Positions 49,201 to 62,529 of a stretch of 64,000 nt of DNA are shown here, piece after piece. The notes under the pieces are model-generated. The model was not told the origin of the DNA. It made no database searches and saw only the letters and a program-made list of their open reading frames with translations. Both the position numbers and the translations under genes were made by a program. This DNA is from Capitella teleta (taxonomy: Eukaryota > Annelida > Polychaeta > Capitellidae), in the NCBI GenBank assembly GCA_000328365.1, contig KB310235.1, positions 348,675 through 412,674 of the forward strand, written 5' to 3'. How positions within the stretch are numbered: position 1 is the first letter of the stretch; each line of letters opens with the position of its first letter.

Positions 49201-49865
49201 CTATCTTTAAAATGGCAAAAATACTTCTTCGATCGTTTGTGATCTTTTCGGTGGCAGAGACGACTGTTCGACCGAATATTCCAATATTGCGATATTGCTT
49301 AGGTCATGTCTTATAACAATATTCTTATAATATTAAGTTACCAAACTATTTCCCAGAGCGACCAATTCGTACATTTCACGGGAATCGCCTTCGAGCTCCC
49401 AGGGCAGCTATTCCCGCTAAGACAACGTTCGCTGTTCGCGGAAATGAATGAAATAGTTTCGTAGTCGTCTTAGTCAGTAGGCAATAGTTTCTTAGTCGTC
49501 TTAGTCGGTAGGCCTAACCACGGCAATCGATATCGCTCGATATTCTCGAGGCGAAATCGCGAGCGATTGCGAGATTCCATTATTTAAACACTGTGGAGTG
49601 CATGCTTCTTGTACGCGATACTATATATTAAATTTCATTTATGAACATGAAGAGATTTTCCCAAAGTGGGAGATAAAGTGGTTGTAGCGGGTTGGCGAGG
49701 GGCCGGGCGCCATAGTGGGGAGTCTCCCGCTATATCCCGGAGGGTTGACAGGTATGCCCTGGAAAGTAATTGGTTCACTTCCTATAGCTGAAGAGACAAT
49801 ATTTGCACTTTCTCTAATGCAGTTAGTTATGCGCCCCAGGACAGCATCAAATACCAACGTATATA
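46266..49865. other. Intergenic region upstream of the PHF3/DIDO1-like gene
   Basis: No coding segment with splice context is recognised. It includes the promoter of the minus-strand gene (just above 46265, not delimited) and a 31-bp tandem duplication at 49452-49513. Confidence 0.4.
49452..49513 (+). repeat. 31-bp tandem duplication
   Basis: Two adjacent units, 49452-49482 and 49483-49513, both of the form AATAGTTTCxTAGTCGTCTT followed by AGTCxGTAGGC, differing at two positions. Confidence 0.85.
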
Positions 49866-50817
49866 CAATAAAACCTCGTGTGTCGAACATCCGTCCCTCG
49901 AATGTCTCTGTGTCGAAGTTTTTTTGGAAGTCCCGACGATTCTCTTATACTTTACTAATAGCATTAACATCTGTCCCTCGAACGTCTCATTCTCGAATTT
50001 ATCCCTGTGTCGAAGTATTTTCTGTGTCCCCGAGACATATTTTGGATCTTTAGCTCGAAGTCGAAAAATTCTATAAGCATAATTCTCAGTTTGGTTACTT
50101 CAAAGAGAGTTAGGCACAATTGCTTACAAAGCATGAAAACATCCACGCCTCACAAAGCAATCGGCAGCCTTTATCTCTCATCTGTTTAAGCCTCGACCAA
50201 AGCGAGGCTGACTCCAAAGATCAACGGACCGAAAATCACAACTAAGGCATTGTTGTTGGTGTGCTTGTGATGATCTTTAATGAATTGCAAACCAAAGACA
50301 GCTCGTATTCGAAGCTAGAGTTAATTAAAGAAATCCAGCATTATTTAGTTCTATTATGAACTTTATGACAGCTTTAATATCAAAGCACGCAACAATAATA
50401 TCAAAGATGTTTGTTTAGAGTGTTGTTTGCTAGAAGTATAATCTAGTGACCAACAGTCTTCAGCATCATTTGTTCATCAGCATCGCTATGGTTACAAAAC
50501 GCAAGCTCGACGTGAAGACACTTGAGACCTTTAGAGCCACAACAACCTTCCGTGAAATCTCTTCTTTTTTTCCCCAAGACTCCCAAGATAATATTTTCAT
50601 CTTTTGACATTACTTTAAAAAAAATGAATATTTGTTAATTACTGTTTCAATCACAAAATCATAGCCTCTCATAGTTATAAGCGCATAACGCATATCGTGA
50701 ATCAAAACGTCAGAACACGATTTGAAATCAAAACGGCCTCGATCCCTCCGTCGAAGTATCCATAAGTCGAAGTAATTGAGCTAACCTCACGAACTTCGAC
50801 ACATCGAGGTTTTACTG
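49866..50817. mobile_element. Pogo/Tigger-like MITE, family 2
   Basis: The ends are CAATAAAACCTCGTGTGTCGAA and, inverted, CAGTAAAACCTCGATGTGTCGAA, with TA on both flanks. Internal TCGAACGTC / GTCCCTCGAA motifs repeat near the ends. No transposase frame. The TIR form (CAGTAAAACCTCG) is typical of Tigger-like elements. Confidence 0.85.
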
Positions 50818-50819
50818 TA

Positions 50820-53800
50820 GTACAATGAGGATGCAGAGCCTATCAAGTGCGCAATGTCTGAGATTGAGTTGCTGCACTGGGCTGTTTGAAGCAACTCGAT
50901 CGTGGCTCAATTCGATGTCAAAAGTACATGTATGCGCTCAGTTTTGGTGCGGTCAAGTTTGCAGAGCGTGAGGCATGATGGGCAGGCTTCGCGTGGCCAC
51001 CCAACCTCCGCCATGAGCGTGGCCAGTCTCATTGGCTCCAATGACGAAGCATTCTCAAATGATTGGCGCCACGTTACTCTATTTTTCCCTCTCTCTATGC
51101 CTGCTTTGTATTCGGTCCAAAATGAGTCCACACAAAATGAAATTTTATGCTTCCAGGTTACCTGACAATTTTCATGCAAATAATCCACCAAATATAACAG
51201 CGTCCATATCCATATCCTGCAATTTCGCAAAGGGCCACAACAACCGATCCTGGGTTTTACATTTAGTTTTCATTAAGTCCATTCATATCACCAACGTCGC
51301 GCAACGAAAACATCCGCCGGAAGCACGTCGCTCGGATTGAAATTTCGCGCCCTTCTTGGAAATCAGGCAGGCGCCGCCAAAACAGTTGAAAACGGAATAT
51401 TTTTAGAATAGTCAACAACTCTTGATGTGAAATGTGTTAAGTACAGGTGTGAATGTTTTGTGATTAGTAGCCAAAATATAATATTATTGTTGGTGAAAGG
51501 CGATTTTTCATAAGTATAGGCTAGCTTTGTACGGCAGACCCCATACATGTATTTATTTTATGCGGCATGTGATAAACCATAGTGATTCCATGGACATGAA
51601 TCATAACGCCTCGGGCGCACTACTAACGACAGGCGGTGAAACTTTGAGGTTGTAACACCCAAGGAGCTCGAAAAGAGAACTGGAATGAATATAAACCGGA
51701 AAACAGGGGAATCATGCGATTGATCAGTTATCACAATGTATTGTAGAAGTAATGCACGACCACACAAAATCATAAGGTCTAAGTTGCATCGAACTGTTCA
51801 CGTGCCAAAAGACGCTAGACGGGGTGCGTTATGATGACAGGGAAACAGCGACTCACATAATCACGCATCATAGCCTATCGCGATTTACATCGCGCACACT
51901 GTACAATGTAGTTTCGAATGACCAATTTTGAACTCACACCACAAGTGACCAATCATGCTGCAGATCACCTGCGTCACGCACGTTGGTATAGCAACCGCAT
52001 TCGTCATTGCATTCGTTTGGCACGCAATGCTGCACACGAGTCGTAGTTCAGACGACGCACGTTAAATACATGCAAACACGCCGTTAACACAGAGAACTGA
52101 CTGAACATCTGCAATTTTGCAAGTATTTCAGTTATTCTAGTACAACGTGCATCCATGTACACATAATAAAATCACCTTTTGCATACTACATTGTAGGAAT
52201 GTATACTCTATATTATTTTGGCTTTGACCAATCAGCGATGTCCCCACTTCGTTCTCGCAATCACCATGATATACCACGGTTTTTTTTTTTTGCTGACTGG
52301 GCAAGCATTATGGTACATTGTATGTTCACAATCACTACTAATGTGTTGCACGTATAACAAGAGTCAATGCTGAAAATCGGTTGAGATTGCCGATTGCAAG
52401 CGTGTCAAGTAATGGTGGGGCAAAGTTAGTGGGCGGTGTCAGTATGGTTGCTTAAGTGATCATGCTTTTTGTAACATCAGCCAGAGACAGCCAACTCTCG
52501 GGAATTGGCGTATGATCACATCTTATCTGGAATCCGCTTGGTGATCATATATGGTGCCACAGCAATCACCATTTGTCGAGTAGTTGAGAGGTTTTACCGA
52601 TAGTCAGCAGTAGGAACTTGGGCTAAAATCCGATCACTTCCAGCGCGGGGTAGTCCTACCCCGAAAACCTCGTCGTGTCAGAAGCCTTGGCAACATACGA
52701 TGTGCTATAAAAAAGTAGAAATCGGTTTCTCAATTATCTTGCAGGTGCCACATTGAGCAGGTCGCGTCGATCGTCCATTTCTCAATGCGAAACCCGGTGC
52801 GATTACGTTTCACGAAATGCTAGTGTAAATGTGTAATGAGTTCATACACACGTAGTTGCTGTAGTCTGAAGAATAAAACAGAGGTTCCACTCTCCGCCGC
52901 GGTGCAAGTGCAACCATGCGTTACCCTTGCGCTATCTGTAGTGTATCTTGTACATGCATGTCATCTATAGTCTTCTTTCAAGGTTTTCTTTGAGTGGAGA
53001 TGTTACTGATTGGGCCTTGACGTTCATGCAAGACTGCATCATACGTATTTTCTATGCAACTTTGCTACATTTTCACGTATCACCAATCTTATTGAAGTAC
53101 TTCCCACAATTATTGTCGGTTGCAGAGTACTTATTAAAAGTCGGTGAATGTTGTAGCATGCACTCATGCTTATGCATTTATGAGCGCTTCGTTCATGTGG
53201 TTCATGATGATGAGACGGATGATGCAGCACTTTTTTATTTTCACAATCGAAGCTCTCGCGATTTCGAGGTCTTTGTAGTCTGAATTATAACCAAGCAGGG
53301 CTGACGTCGGCATTTCTTCAGTATACCTTTCCTGTTCGATTCGCTGGTTGAAGGTGATCGCGATTTGGCTTGCTCTCATCTCTTCCAAAGCTTCTCAAAG
53401 ATCGCGCGTAGACTAACTCAGGCGTAGAATCTCTAAATAGTAACACATGTACACGTACATGCATCGATGTGAACTTGTGAAGCCATCCAAATGAATGCGC
53501 ATGTCTCTTTCTGAAAGAGGAGGTCCATTCGTTGGCCCGCGCCAGGTCGAATCTCGGAATGTGAACTAGTGCATGGCATTAAGAGCAAAAGTGAAAGGTG
53601 GGCGTAGGTCAAACCGCGCACAAACTTGATCGATTAGCTCAAGAGATCACTTACTCACCAAGCTGTGAAGCATGCGATCGGGGTTCCTTCCGCGGTCTTA
53701 TTAATAGAATGAATAAAATAAATATTAATAGAATATTACACTACTTTCAAATGTATCACATCTCGTGGTCTTGGCGACACGAATAAGCTTGCCTGAGATT

Positions 53801-56257
53801 TGCTGGGCTCAAAGCAGTACCGTATAAGGAACAGAAGGATTCTCGTCAGTTTTCACTGCAGGGAGACTTGGTGTACCTACATGTATTTGGAATTCTAGAC
53901 CGTGCAAAACATGCATGCATATAATTAACTTATAAACGCGCAGCAATTATTCGGATAGTGAATGCACATGAGCTTTATGTTTCTATTATGTATCACCTAA
54001 GGGTTGCACAATGCACAGATCTTTCTTGCTGGGACAGCTTGGCCTCGATCTTAAATCAACAAGTGAGAGGTTGAGGACGCCGGGGACAGAGATATGAACA
54101 TTTCAAAACAACAGCAGCAGGAGCCTGGTGGATACACGGCTTCCCTCAAACTTCCTCGGTGATATGGGCACTAGATTCCAATGTAGAAAACCGGGACCAC
54201 TTCCAAGATCAATAATGTCCATAGAACAATTAAATTATGCACAGTATCAACATTCCAGCTCTAATAAACACTTCTTAATTGACAGACAATAGCAGTGTTT
54301 GTCACACGGATAAAATATAGTTCATTATAGACTAGTAGAGTACAGAATCTATATGTTGTATATTTTCTATGTGTTGTACATGTGTTACTTTTATCAAAGT
54401 ACATATGCAAGGATGATCGAATAGCGAGTCATTTGCGGATACCCATGTGCACTAAAGTTCAACATTTAAGACTACTCCATAGATTTACAATCTTCGCTAA
54501 ATTGTTCACGTAAAAATGTAGTTTATAACATACCGGTACATATAATGTACATGCATGTTATAGATGATAGAGTAGGGTTTAACGATGTGCTCTCTACAAA
54601 TTGCCTGACTCAGTAGGTTAACGATGACTTTTAAATAAAGTTTAATAAACACAGAGCTTCAACATGACTATTCATTAATATAAATTAATTATACCGGTAT
54701 AGTAACATGGTCATTCATGCAATACATGGCAATTAAGACAGGCATGGTGTTCATCCATAAATAACAACAGCTAAATAAAGTACATTTTGAAACGTTTGTA
54801 TTGTAGTTGTACTATGTACAACATGTTCCTAATGACTTGTACTAATTAGAAGCATGAGCAATTAAACATACTCTACTACATCAGTAATTCAGAATATATG
54901 TACATGCAGTCATAATCTGAAGACTACATGTACATGTTGACGTATGGCAATGGTATTGAGGTTGCTTAGAATTCTGAGTTGGACACTGCAATAGATGCAC
55001 GCACGCATGATTAATGAAATTAAATATGAGAACATCTACAGAGCCATCGAATGTACTCAAAATAGAGATGAGAAAAAAGGTGTCGGGCCAGTCGTTACCT
55101 GCTGCATTCCACATCAGTCCAATGTACTTACCAACTGCAGAGGATGCTTGCTTATGCACAGACTTATCGCAGCTGATGCTATCATGTAACAGCCTTATGA
55201 CATTCGTGTGACAAGGAGACTATGCCATGCAGCTGGATAATCTGATCACACCAGACACAGGGCTCAGAATAGTCAGATTCAACGGCCCAAGTCAGGAATA
55301 TAACAGCCAAATCACTTAAAATATCTGATAAAATAATATCATATATGTACATGTAACTCCAAAACAATAGATGAAATTATTTTTCTTGTTGGCACTTAAA
55401 TGTTGGCATTTATTATTTTATACATATATTTCATTTGCCTCTCATTCATTACCTGAGCTAAAATTCTCTGCTTTAAGCATAAACTAGTATGTGTAAATTA
55501 TTTATCTGAATCCTAAATGTGACGCCGCACAATGAAATGAGTCGTTGGTCGCAGATTTCCGATAATCTTCTGTTTCATTTTGAAGCAGATTCAATTTGCA
55601 ATACACTGATGACAAAAAAAAATAAAATAAAAAATATAAAAATGATTGAAATTATCTCAAAGGTGGTGGTGAAGTTTCGGCCATTGAAAGTGGCCAACCA
55701 ACAGGAAATTGAAAGCTGAGAAAAATGATAAGCAGTCAATTGTCCTATTGATTAACCAGGATTGTTGATGTATCCACCACTTTTGCAGTGAAATTTGATT
55801 AATAATTTACCTGTTGGCTGGTTTAATCGATAGCTAAGATCTTGATGCATCTGAATCAACGTAAAACTAATAATCACACTGTTGAGCAAGCTTCAACATC
55901 TGAGACAAGCAACTTATATTGGTGTGCGGCATCACAAATGAGTTTTCAGAATGTTGAGATTGGATTAAAAATTAAAGTGGAAATCGTTGCAACTTTCACC
56001 AGTACTTCTGTATTATTTAGGCAAATTTCCAGAAATAATATTCTATTTCTTACAAACATGATAAACATTAGACTTTAAAAAGTTGACTTGCAACTTTGTA
56101 ATCATATCTTATGAGATAATAGCCAGCTAAAATACTATGTATGGAGGAGAAAAATTTTCAGCTAACAGGTAGCTACTAACTTGTTAGCTTAAAAAGTATT
56201 CTTGACAGTACACTGGACACGTGTTAAATGTTGTCATGTCATTATTTCCATTAATTA
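50820..56257. other. Long AT-rich region without supported genes
   Basis: Many short open frames, none with splice-flanked or recognisable protein sequence. Numerous ACATGTACATG-type motifs and scattered ACCGGTA palindromes occur. I see no RNA gene. Confidence 0.4.
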
Positions 56258-56846
56258 AAGTCAGACTTCGTTAATCCGGCCTCTTCATAATCCAACCGTT
56301 GCGGACAGGAGGGATCTTTTTGTTTGTAACATTGTATGACATAATCCAAACTCTAGTTTAATCCTGCATCAGCCACAATTTTATTGATGTTTTAAAGTCA
56401 AATTCAAAGTTCATTGGTCCGTGAGGTGAAGCATTAAATTTGAAGGCCTTTTTGGCATAAATACCACTAGGGTTGCTTTTGCTCTTAAATGATATAAAAG
56501 ATTTTCTCTGACATGTATTCTCGTATTCAATCATCGACCACAAAATAAACCTACATGCAACACACAAAACCTACACCACTTGAGTCTCTTGCTCGAATGC
56601 AAAAATATATCATGCAAAATTCTGCTGTTGAATGTTGAATTTTGACAGTTTGACTGGTAAAACCATGTGATGTGGTAAGTTGGATGACTTTGAAAGGAGA
56701 TTCAACCGATCGCAAAGGTGATACACATAAATTTGCATGCACAAAAATAGGACATGAAATCTAACTCTGGCCTCCACATGCAGTGCTCCATAACAGTGTG
56801 CTACGACTTGTTGGCTGGCGACGGCTGGATTAGCGAGGTCTGACTC
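56258..56846. mobile_element. Pogo/Tigger-like MITE, family 3
   Basis: The left end is AGTCAGACTTCGTTAATCCGGCC and the right end, inverted, is AGTCAGACCTCGCTAATCCAGCC. TA precedes the left end; the right flank is less clear. It is about 590 bp with no transposase frame. The terminal sequence is close to that of copies A and B, but the interior differs. Confidence 0.75.
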
Positions 56847-56849
56847 TTA

Positions 56850-59090
56850 CTGTGCTACTAAGTAGAAGTTCTAAATGAACCAGTGTGTTTATTTTCCATT
56901 GTGGTAATACCATTTAGCTCAAATTTAAACATCTTACGTAAATGGTAATTGTAATAGAAGGCACTACTCAGTCGATGCAGAGGTTAAGGAAAGTCGTTGA
57001 TGGATGACCTCTTCACTTTTGCACTCCTCTTAAAGCTTCCATCAATATTCAATACAACTAGATATTAATCATATTCCCAAAGGTGGTTCAACATGTGTCA
57101 GTGTGTGTCTTCTATCAGGTGTTTATTATCTGTCATCACAAATTTGTTCACTCAATTTATTGGCAAAGAGATACCTCACAAACAGCAGCTCCATTCACGG
57201 CAGCAGATATTCACCTTCCAGATGATTTGCCATAATTTTGAAATTATTGGCAATCTTCTTTAGTGTCTGATTAGTTGCATGGAAAATTCCGATCAAATTG
57301 AATACCATCAACATAGGCCTACTGTTCTTGCCATACCTGTTTTTTCAACCTTGAGATTAAGATTCATTCAACCATCATTGAGCGACGTGAAGTGATACTA
57401 AACCTTCGCGATTTCTTCTAAGACTTGATTAACATTGATTCTTTGGATCAAATTGATTGGTTTTGAGATCAGCTCAGCAGATGTTTAAAAACATCAGTGA
57501 CAGTGTGTAGAGCAAATATCCCATCCTCGTAACATTTGTATACGACATTAACAATAGATTGAAGCAATGAGTTTCAAACTTTCATAATCATAGTTTGAAG
57601 TTTCAATGAAACATATTTTGCATGTATAACTCATGTTGATGTTCACGATGTTGAATAATGAATATGTCAATATCATTTTGTTCTAACAGTAACATAATAA
57701 ACATATCAATAACCAAAATCTACGATCTACGGTGATCAGTAGACCTTTCCTTGAGGGAACTCCGACTTCATTGCTAAGATCTTTTTGAAATGACAAACCT
57801 TATTCAAAGGCCAGAAGTACTGCAGTGCTCAGCACACTACAAAACTTACAAGACTGAATGATCTGCTGGTTTTCAAAATGGCGACGCACTATTGACATCA
57901 ATTCTAAATCAGCGTTGGCAACGAGGATAGGTATGAAAGTCCGACAGCAAGCGATTTCTGGTGAGATTGTCTTCTTCTCAAGCTTTTAACTCGCTTGACG
58001 GTGTGGTGTAACGTCAGATCAATCGACGAGACACGAACGGACGAAGAAAGTAGTTTGTCGCAGCGCCTTGCTCGAGCGTTCGTCACCACCCGGTCACGTG
58101 ATCACCTTGACTCCAATATTCGGAACTGAAACGACAAAAATATTAGAAGATAAAATTAACGAATAAGTAAATATATTATTAGTTACCCAATCGTGCAGCG
58201 AATTAACCAACTATTCGCAGAATAACGGAAGTTTTATTTTTGGGTTACCAATTCCGGCTTGTTTTAGCTGCGGAAGTTTGACCCGATTAATCATGGTAAA
58301 GGAAATGTGAAGCTGTTTTGAGATCTACAAGGGGCGAATTTTTTTAACAGATCATACATTGAATCAAACGTCAAGAAAATGATGGTTTTTCTCTAGATTT
58401 AAGCTATAATGATACAATATTATAATTATTAGATTCATTTCAAGCCCTATGGTATCATAGCAAAATTAATAGCACCCACAATTTACTGTAACAAAAATAG
58501 GAAGCGGCCATAGAATTTGGAGACCAAGAAGTAAAACAGCCATTGGCCCCTGTTGTATTGAATAACAGCACCAGCAGTACAACTCGCGCAGCGGATGATT
58601 TGGTCCGCTTGGGCTTCACGCATCGCTGAACGCTCTGTTAGCTATAAAGAATATAATAGAGCGATGGTAATCATCCACAGAAATAGCTGTGGGTTAAATT
58701 GACCATGTGTCAATAAACTGATAAAATAGCTACTGCAGAACACAGTCATTTATAACACATATGGATTACGAATAATACAGTGCTGAAAGTTTATTGTTAA
58801 AATGTAGGAATGTTTCATATTATATATAGAAACTGGTTTCTGTGATTCGTTTCGAAAAAAAAATAAAAAATAAAAAGTACTTCAGCTGTGTTCTTGACCT
58901 GATATGTCCATCGTTATTCAGGACTTTGAACCCATCCTTCGATCAGCCCTGAAAATATTCAACAGCATGTAACTAGGTAACTGACGATATCTCATTCCTA
59001 TTTCCTTCACATATACAGAGCAGGCCAAAAGTAGTCTATCTACTCCATGTTGAAAACAAAAAATTCAAATTTGTTAAAGTTTATCAATTA
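56850..59090. other. Intergenic region with possible promoter near 58.1 kb
   Basis: No gene recognised. A more CpG-rich stretch at 57940-58110 contains GGTCACGTGATCACC (58092-58106) with a central E-box TCACGTGA, as found in many animal promoters. No exon can be attached to it. Confidence 0.35.
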
Positions 59091-59167
59091 TTAAAAAAAA
59101 AATTAAATAAAAAAAAAAAAAAAAAAAAATCACTTCTCTGCACAAGTTAGCCGTCAGCCTCATTGAC

Positions 59168-59226
59168 CTGCTTCTCCTACCTCCTATCAACCCAATCATC
59201 GTGTTGATAGGAGGTAGGAGAAGCAG
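59168..59226. repeat. Perfect 24-bp inverted repeat (hairpin)
   Basis: The arms 59168-59191 and 59203-59226 are perfect reverse complements around an 11-nt loop (CCAATCATCGT). The left arm begins CTGCTTCTCCTACCTCC. The stem is perfect and sits next to an A-rich tract (59091-59130). Confidence 0.95.
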
Positions 59227-59299
59227 CTCAGCCTGTTGAAGTTTGAAGAGACCATGACCTCATGCAGGGAGACTGAGGAGAAGATGACAGCAGAGCTAT

Positions 59300-59370
59300 C
59301 CCAATTAAGTGTTGGCACCATATAACACTCGCCAGTGTTGGTGTGCCGTAAAACACCAATTTCCTTCCCA
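59300..59370 (+). repeat. SINE tail-like fragment
   Basis: GTTGGCACCATATAACACTC..GTGTGCCGTAAAACACCAATTTCC resembles the 3' tails of several invertebrate SINE families. No head or duplication is seen. Confidence 0.35.
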
Positions 59371-59529
59371 GTTAAGTGTACACCCAGATAATCTAGATGT
59401 CTATGAGTCAAAGCCGACTCCAACCTTAAGAAAACCATTTGTACCGCCTAAGGGAAGCTGTCATCACCCGGTTTATGCTGATGTGCTGAAATGCAGTGTG
59501 CCCCGGATGTATATTTATATTTTTTTTCC

Positions 59530-59912
59530 TTCGAATAATGAGGAGCATTTTCCGGAGTACAGACGGATTTCGTTTAGCAGTTTGTGGCTGATCCGAGTGA
59601 TCGCTCATAATTTGAGAGTGGAAACGGGCCGCTGGTCACGTCTCCCCCGCGAGCAACGCATCTGCTCCTGCCTCGGCGATGTTCAGTCCGAGGAACATAT
59701 AGTTTGTCATTGCCCCCGAACCCTCAATGTCAGAGCAGCTTTTCCGTGTGTGAATTTCTCCTTCCCTGCCTTTTTTGCCTCACCGACTGCGATTGTGTGC
59801 AAGGTGGTTGAGGCATGTTTATCTACTGCACGGTTATGATTTCTTTTCTTGCAATTGTATTATTTTTCTTGTTGGACTTTTTGTCAATAAAATATCTATC
59901 TATCTATCTATG
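59530..59912 (+). mobile_element. 3' end of a non-LTR retrotransposon
   Basis: Reads LRVETGRWSRLPREQRICSCLGDVQSEEHIVCHCPRT, the Cys/His C-terminal block of Ingi/I/CR1-like LINE proteins, with a stop at 59837-59839. A short 3' UTR ends in a (TATC)n microsatellite (59893-59910). The rest of the element is missing, so it is a 5'-truncated copy. Confidence 0.75.
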
Positions 59913-60812
59913 CTGCTCTATCCCGTGAGGATCTGGTGAGTGAGCCATGGACAGTCATACAGACACCCAAACGAGTGAAATGACGGAACCAGAAAATAAT
60001 CACCAGAAGTGATACTGAAAGCAACCAAAGTAACATTCAAAGAGCCCCTGAGGTGAGGAGTCTATTCATTTTTAATGTTATGATGGAAGCCACCGAAAAA
60101 GATCTGAGTGAGGGCTCAAAGAAAAGAAAGTCACCCCTGCCAATGTGAGGGGAATGTCACACCCAAGTGCTGTCCTGAAATCCTACAAAATAAGTGTGCT
60201 CAAGAACAAAGTATCGGGATTTACTTCAGCCAAGGTTCCAGTGACCTCTGGGGGTCAAAGTGAGAAGTTGAATCCCATGACCTCACTGATTTTTTTTCCT
60301 TTTCCTTTTTTTATGTATTTCCTTTTTTGCCTTTGTGTGTGTGTGTGGGGGGTGGTGTTGGGGGGTGGTATTACGTGTAAAGCCACGAATAAATCATAAT
60401 AATAATAAAACCTACATAATTATATTCATCTTACATCTAACAGCTTAATCAATTATTTAAAAGGGCACTTTGATATCCCTCAACTAATTATGAATTGTTT
60501 TCAATGTTTTGTTGTGAAGAAAAAAAAAAGAGAAGATAAATCACGGTTGTAAGGTAATATTTAGATCGCGATCATATCGCTGGATATGAATTGGCTGCCA
60601 TTTGTGTACAAAATGCAGGATGGAATGCTGATTTCAATCTTTACATTTCTGTTGCAACACAAGCAGCTAGTACTAGCGTTGCAGCACTTAATTATGACAA
60701 ATACATAATGACAAATATTTTGTGTGAGAGTCGGGATTGTTCTATAGCATATAAAATACATGCATGGCATAGTTCATATTATATTAAATATTATTACGTG
60801 ATACATACCATA

Positions 60813-61147
60813 GTGAGTGAGTGAGTGATTGGGGTTTTACGGCTCCACCCAACCCGTTCGGGTGATACGGGCGCCAGAACAGAAGGCCCGGGACCGGGGT
60901 TTCCTCCTACTCTTATCGATAAATCCCAAGGGTTCTTTATCCTGCATACCACCATAGACAGTAGTACACAGCGCCCGGCTTTGTTACGCAGTTGGGCAGC
61001 ACTGCAGAGTCACCGAAGAATTACAATTGTAATTCACAATCATAACGCCCGTGGCCTGATCGGGTCTTGAACCCGCGACCTCGACCCCCACGGTCGGCAT
61101 AGGATTGTAGTCAGCGGTTTAACCCACTGCGCTATCCGGTGCTCCTA
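60813..61147 (-). mobile_element. Full-length tRNA-derived SINE with 12-bp TSD
   Basis: On the minus strand it starts GGAGCACCGGATAGCGCAGTGGG. Box A is TAGCGCAGTGGG (61123-61134) and box B is GGTTCAAGACC (61063-61073). A non-tRNA body follows, and the 3' end is a run of TCAC repeats. It is flanked by the exact 12-bp duplication ATACATACCATA (60801-60812 and 61148-61159). The perfect duplication suggests a recent insertion. A truncated relative lies at 22248-22315. Confidence 0.93.
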
Positions 61148-61431
61148 ATACATACCATAAGATGGGCGACACTGACCAACAGATGTTATCGATATTTTAA
61201 TGATTTTCATAACTCTGTGAACAATATACAATGATGATGAAACAAGGATAGAATAAATGAAATAACTACTCACACCTCACTGGTACAAATATTGGTATGT
61301 AGAAATATACAGTATTACCTCTTCAATGGACTGGACAAGAGTGAATCTCAGACCACTAAAGAGCAACCATGCGGCATTGAATGAGCAAATCATCGCAACG
61401 TTCATAGCGTCATTCAACGGTCATTATTATA

Positions 61432-62285
61432 CAGTCAGACCTTGTTAATCCGCCCTCCTCCGTTCCCAAGGAAACTGACGGATTAACAAAAAGGGCGGAT
61501 TACATTTCAGACCACACATTGATGAAAATTCAGTGTCATTCTAAAACTCCCAAAAGTCCAAAACCCATGTAATCCATTAACGTAGTGGCATATACCATTA
61601 GGAATGAAGCAGGAGGTAAAAAGGGTCTCACAAACGATGAGGCTAATTAAAGATATCTATTTTTTGGAAAAAAATCAGTGATGGTTGTCTGCTTGTGATA
61701 AGCCATTCCATCATGCCCAATCTGTGTAGTTCATCTCTATTTTCTTGCTTCGCTGCCTCAGACTCCTTGAATCTCTCGAAATATAACATTAATGCGCGCA
61801 CGTGCTGCCTCGCTTCCCCCGCCAAGACTTTCTTCGCGGGCTCAGATACACTCGCTTCTCCATTTGATTGATTTCCACTCACAACTTTGTCATCTAGTTC
61901 GTTCCGCTCCTGACTGAACATCACTTAACCCAGCGACCAATTAAATTAAAGACTCAACATAATCAATGTTTAATTATCTTGTTAAACGTTAAACAAACGG
62001 GGAGGCGCCATTTGTTGTTAAACTGACCAACTTCAAAAAAAATTCCGACAATTGACGTGTGTTGGCTGACGTTTGTTTTCGACATGCTATTTGGGGGGCG
62101 GATTACATGTGTTATTTACAATGGTAAATTGTAGATTCGTTCCCTGGAATCGTGGTTGGAGGCGGATTAACGAAAATGGCGGATTACATGACACAAATAA
62201 CTTTACAAACGATTCGTTCCTGAGATTTTAGGGCAGATTACGAAAAAGGCGGATTACATGACGGCCAATTAACAGGGTCTGACTG
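61432..62285. mobile_element. Pogo/Tigger-like DNA transposon copy B, internally deleted
   Basis: The ends are CAGTCAGACCTTGTTAAT and, inverted, CAGTCAGACCCTGTTAAT, with TA flanks. A minus-strand frame at 61643-61924 reads ARQHVRALMLYFERFKES..DELHRLGMMEWL, which fits the C-terminal helical tail of Tigger-type transposases. The DDE core is absent. It is the intact counterpart of copy A (20411-22462) and shows the empty sites of the LINE and SINE nested there. Confidence 0.88.
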
Positions 62286-62529
62286 TAATGTGACAGTTCC
62301 CGCCCTGCATCCTTACAGCGAGATGCAGAGACGAGAACAAGACATTGACTAGCTTATTTTGAATGATACAAACACACACAATAGAAAGCTGAATTACTCA
62401 ATAAATACTTTGCATAACTAGTATATTGAACAATACAAACACGATAAACTACATATACTGCATGATACTTGGTTGGAGCGGAACACAAAAACAACAAACA
62501 AGTGGAAATGGTTAAAATAAATTGACCAT

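Noticed and set aside
57904-58089. Minus-strand gene start near the E-box at 58.1 kb
   Set aside because: Basic-residue frame without splice context. CpG-rich composition alone is not enough.
61055-61147. tRNA gene
   Set aside because: A and B boxes are present, but the sequence is the head of a SINE with a long body, a TCAC tail and target duplications. The cloverleaf is not kept.
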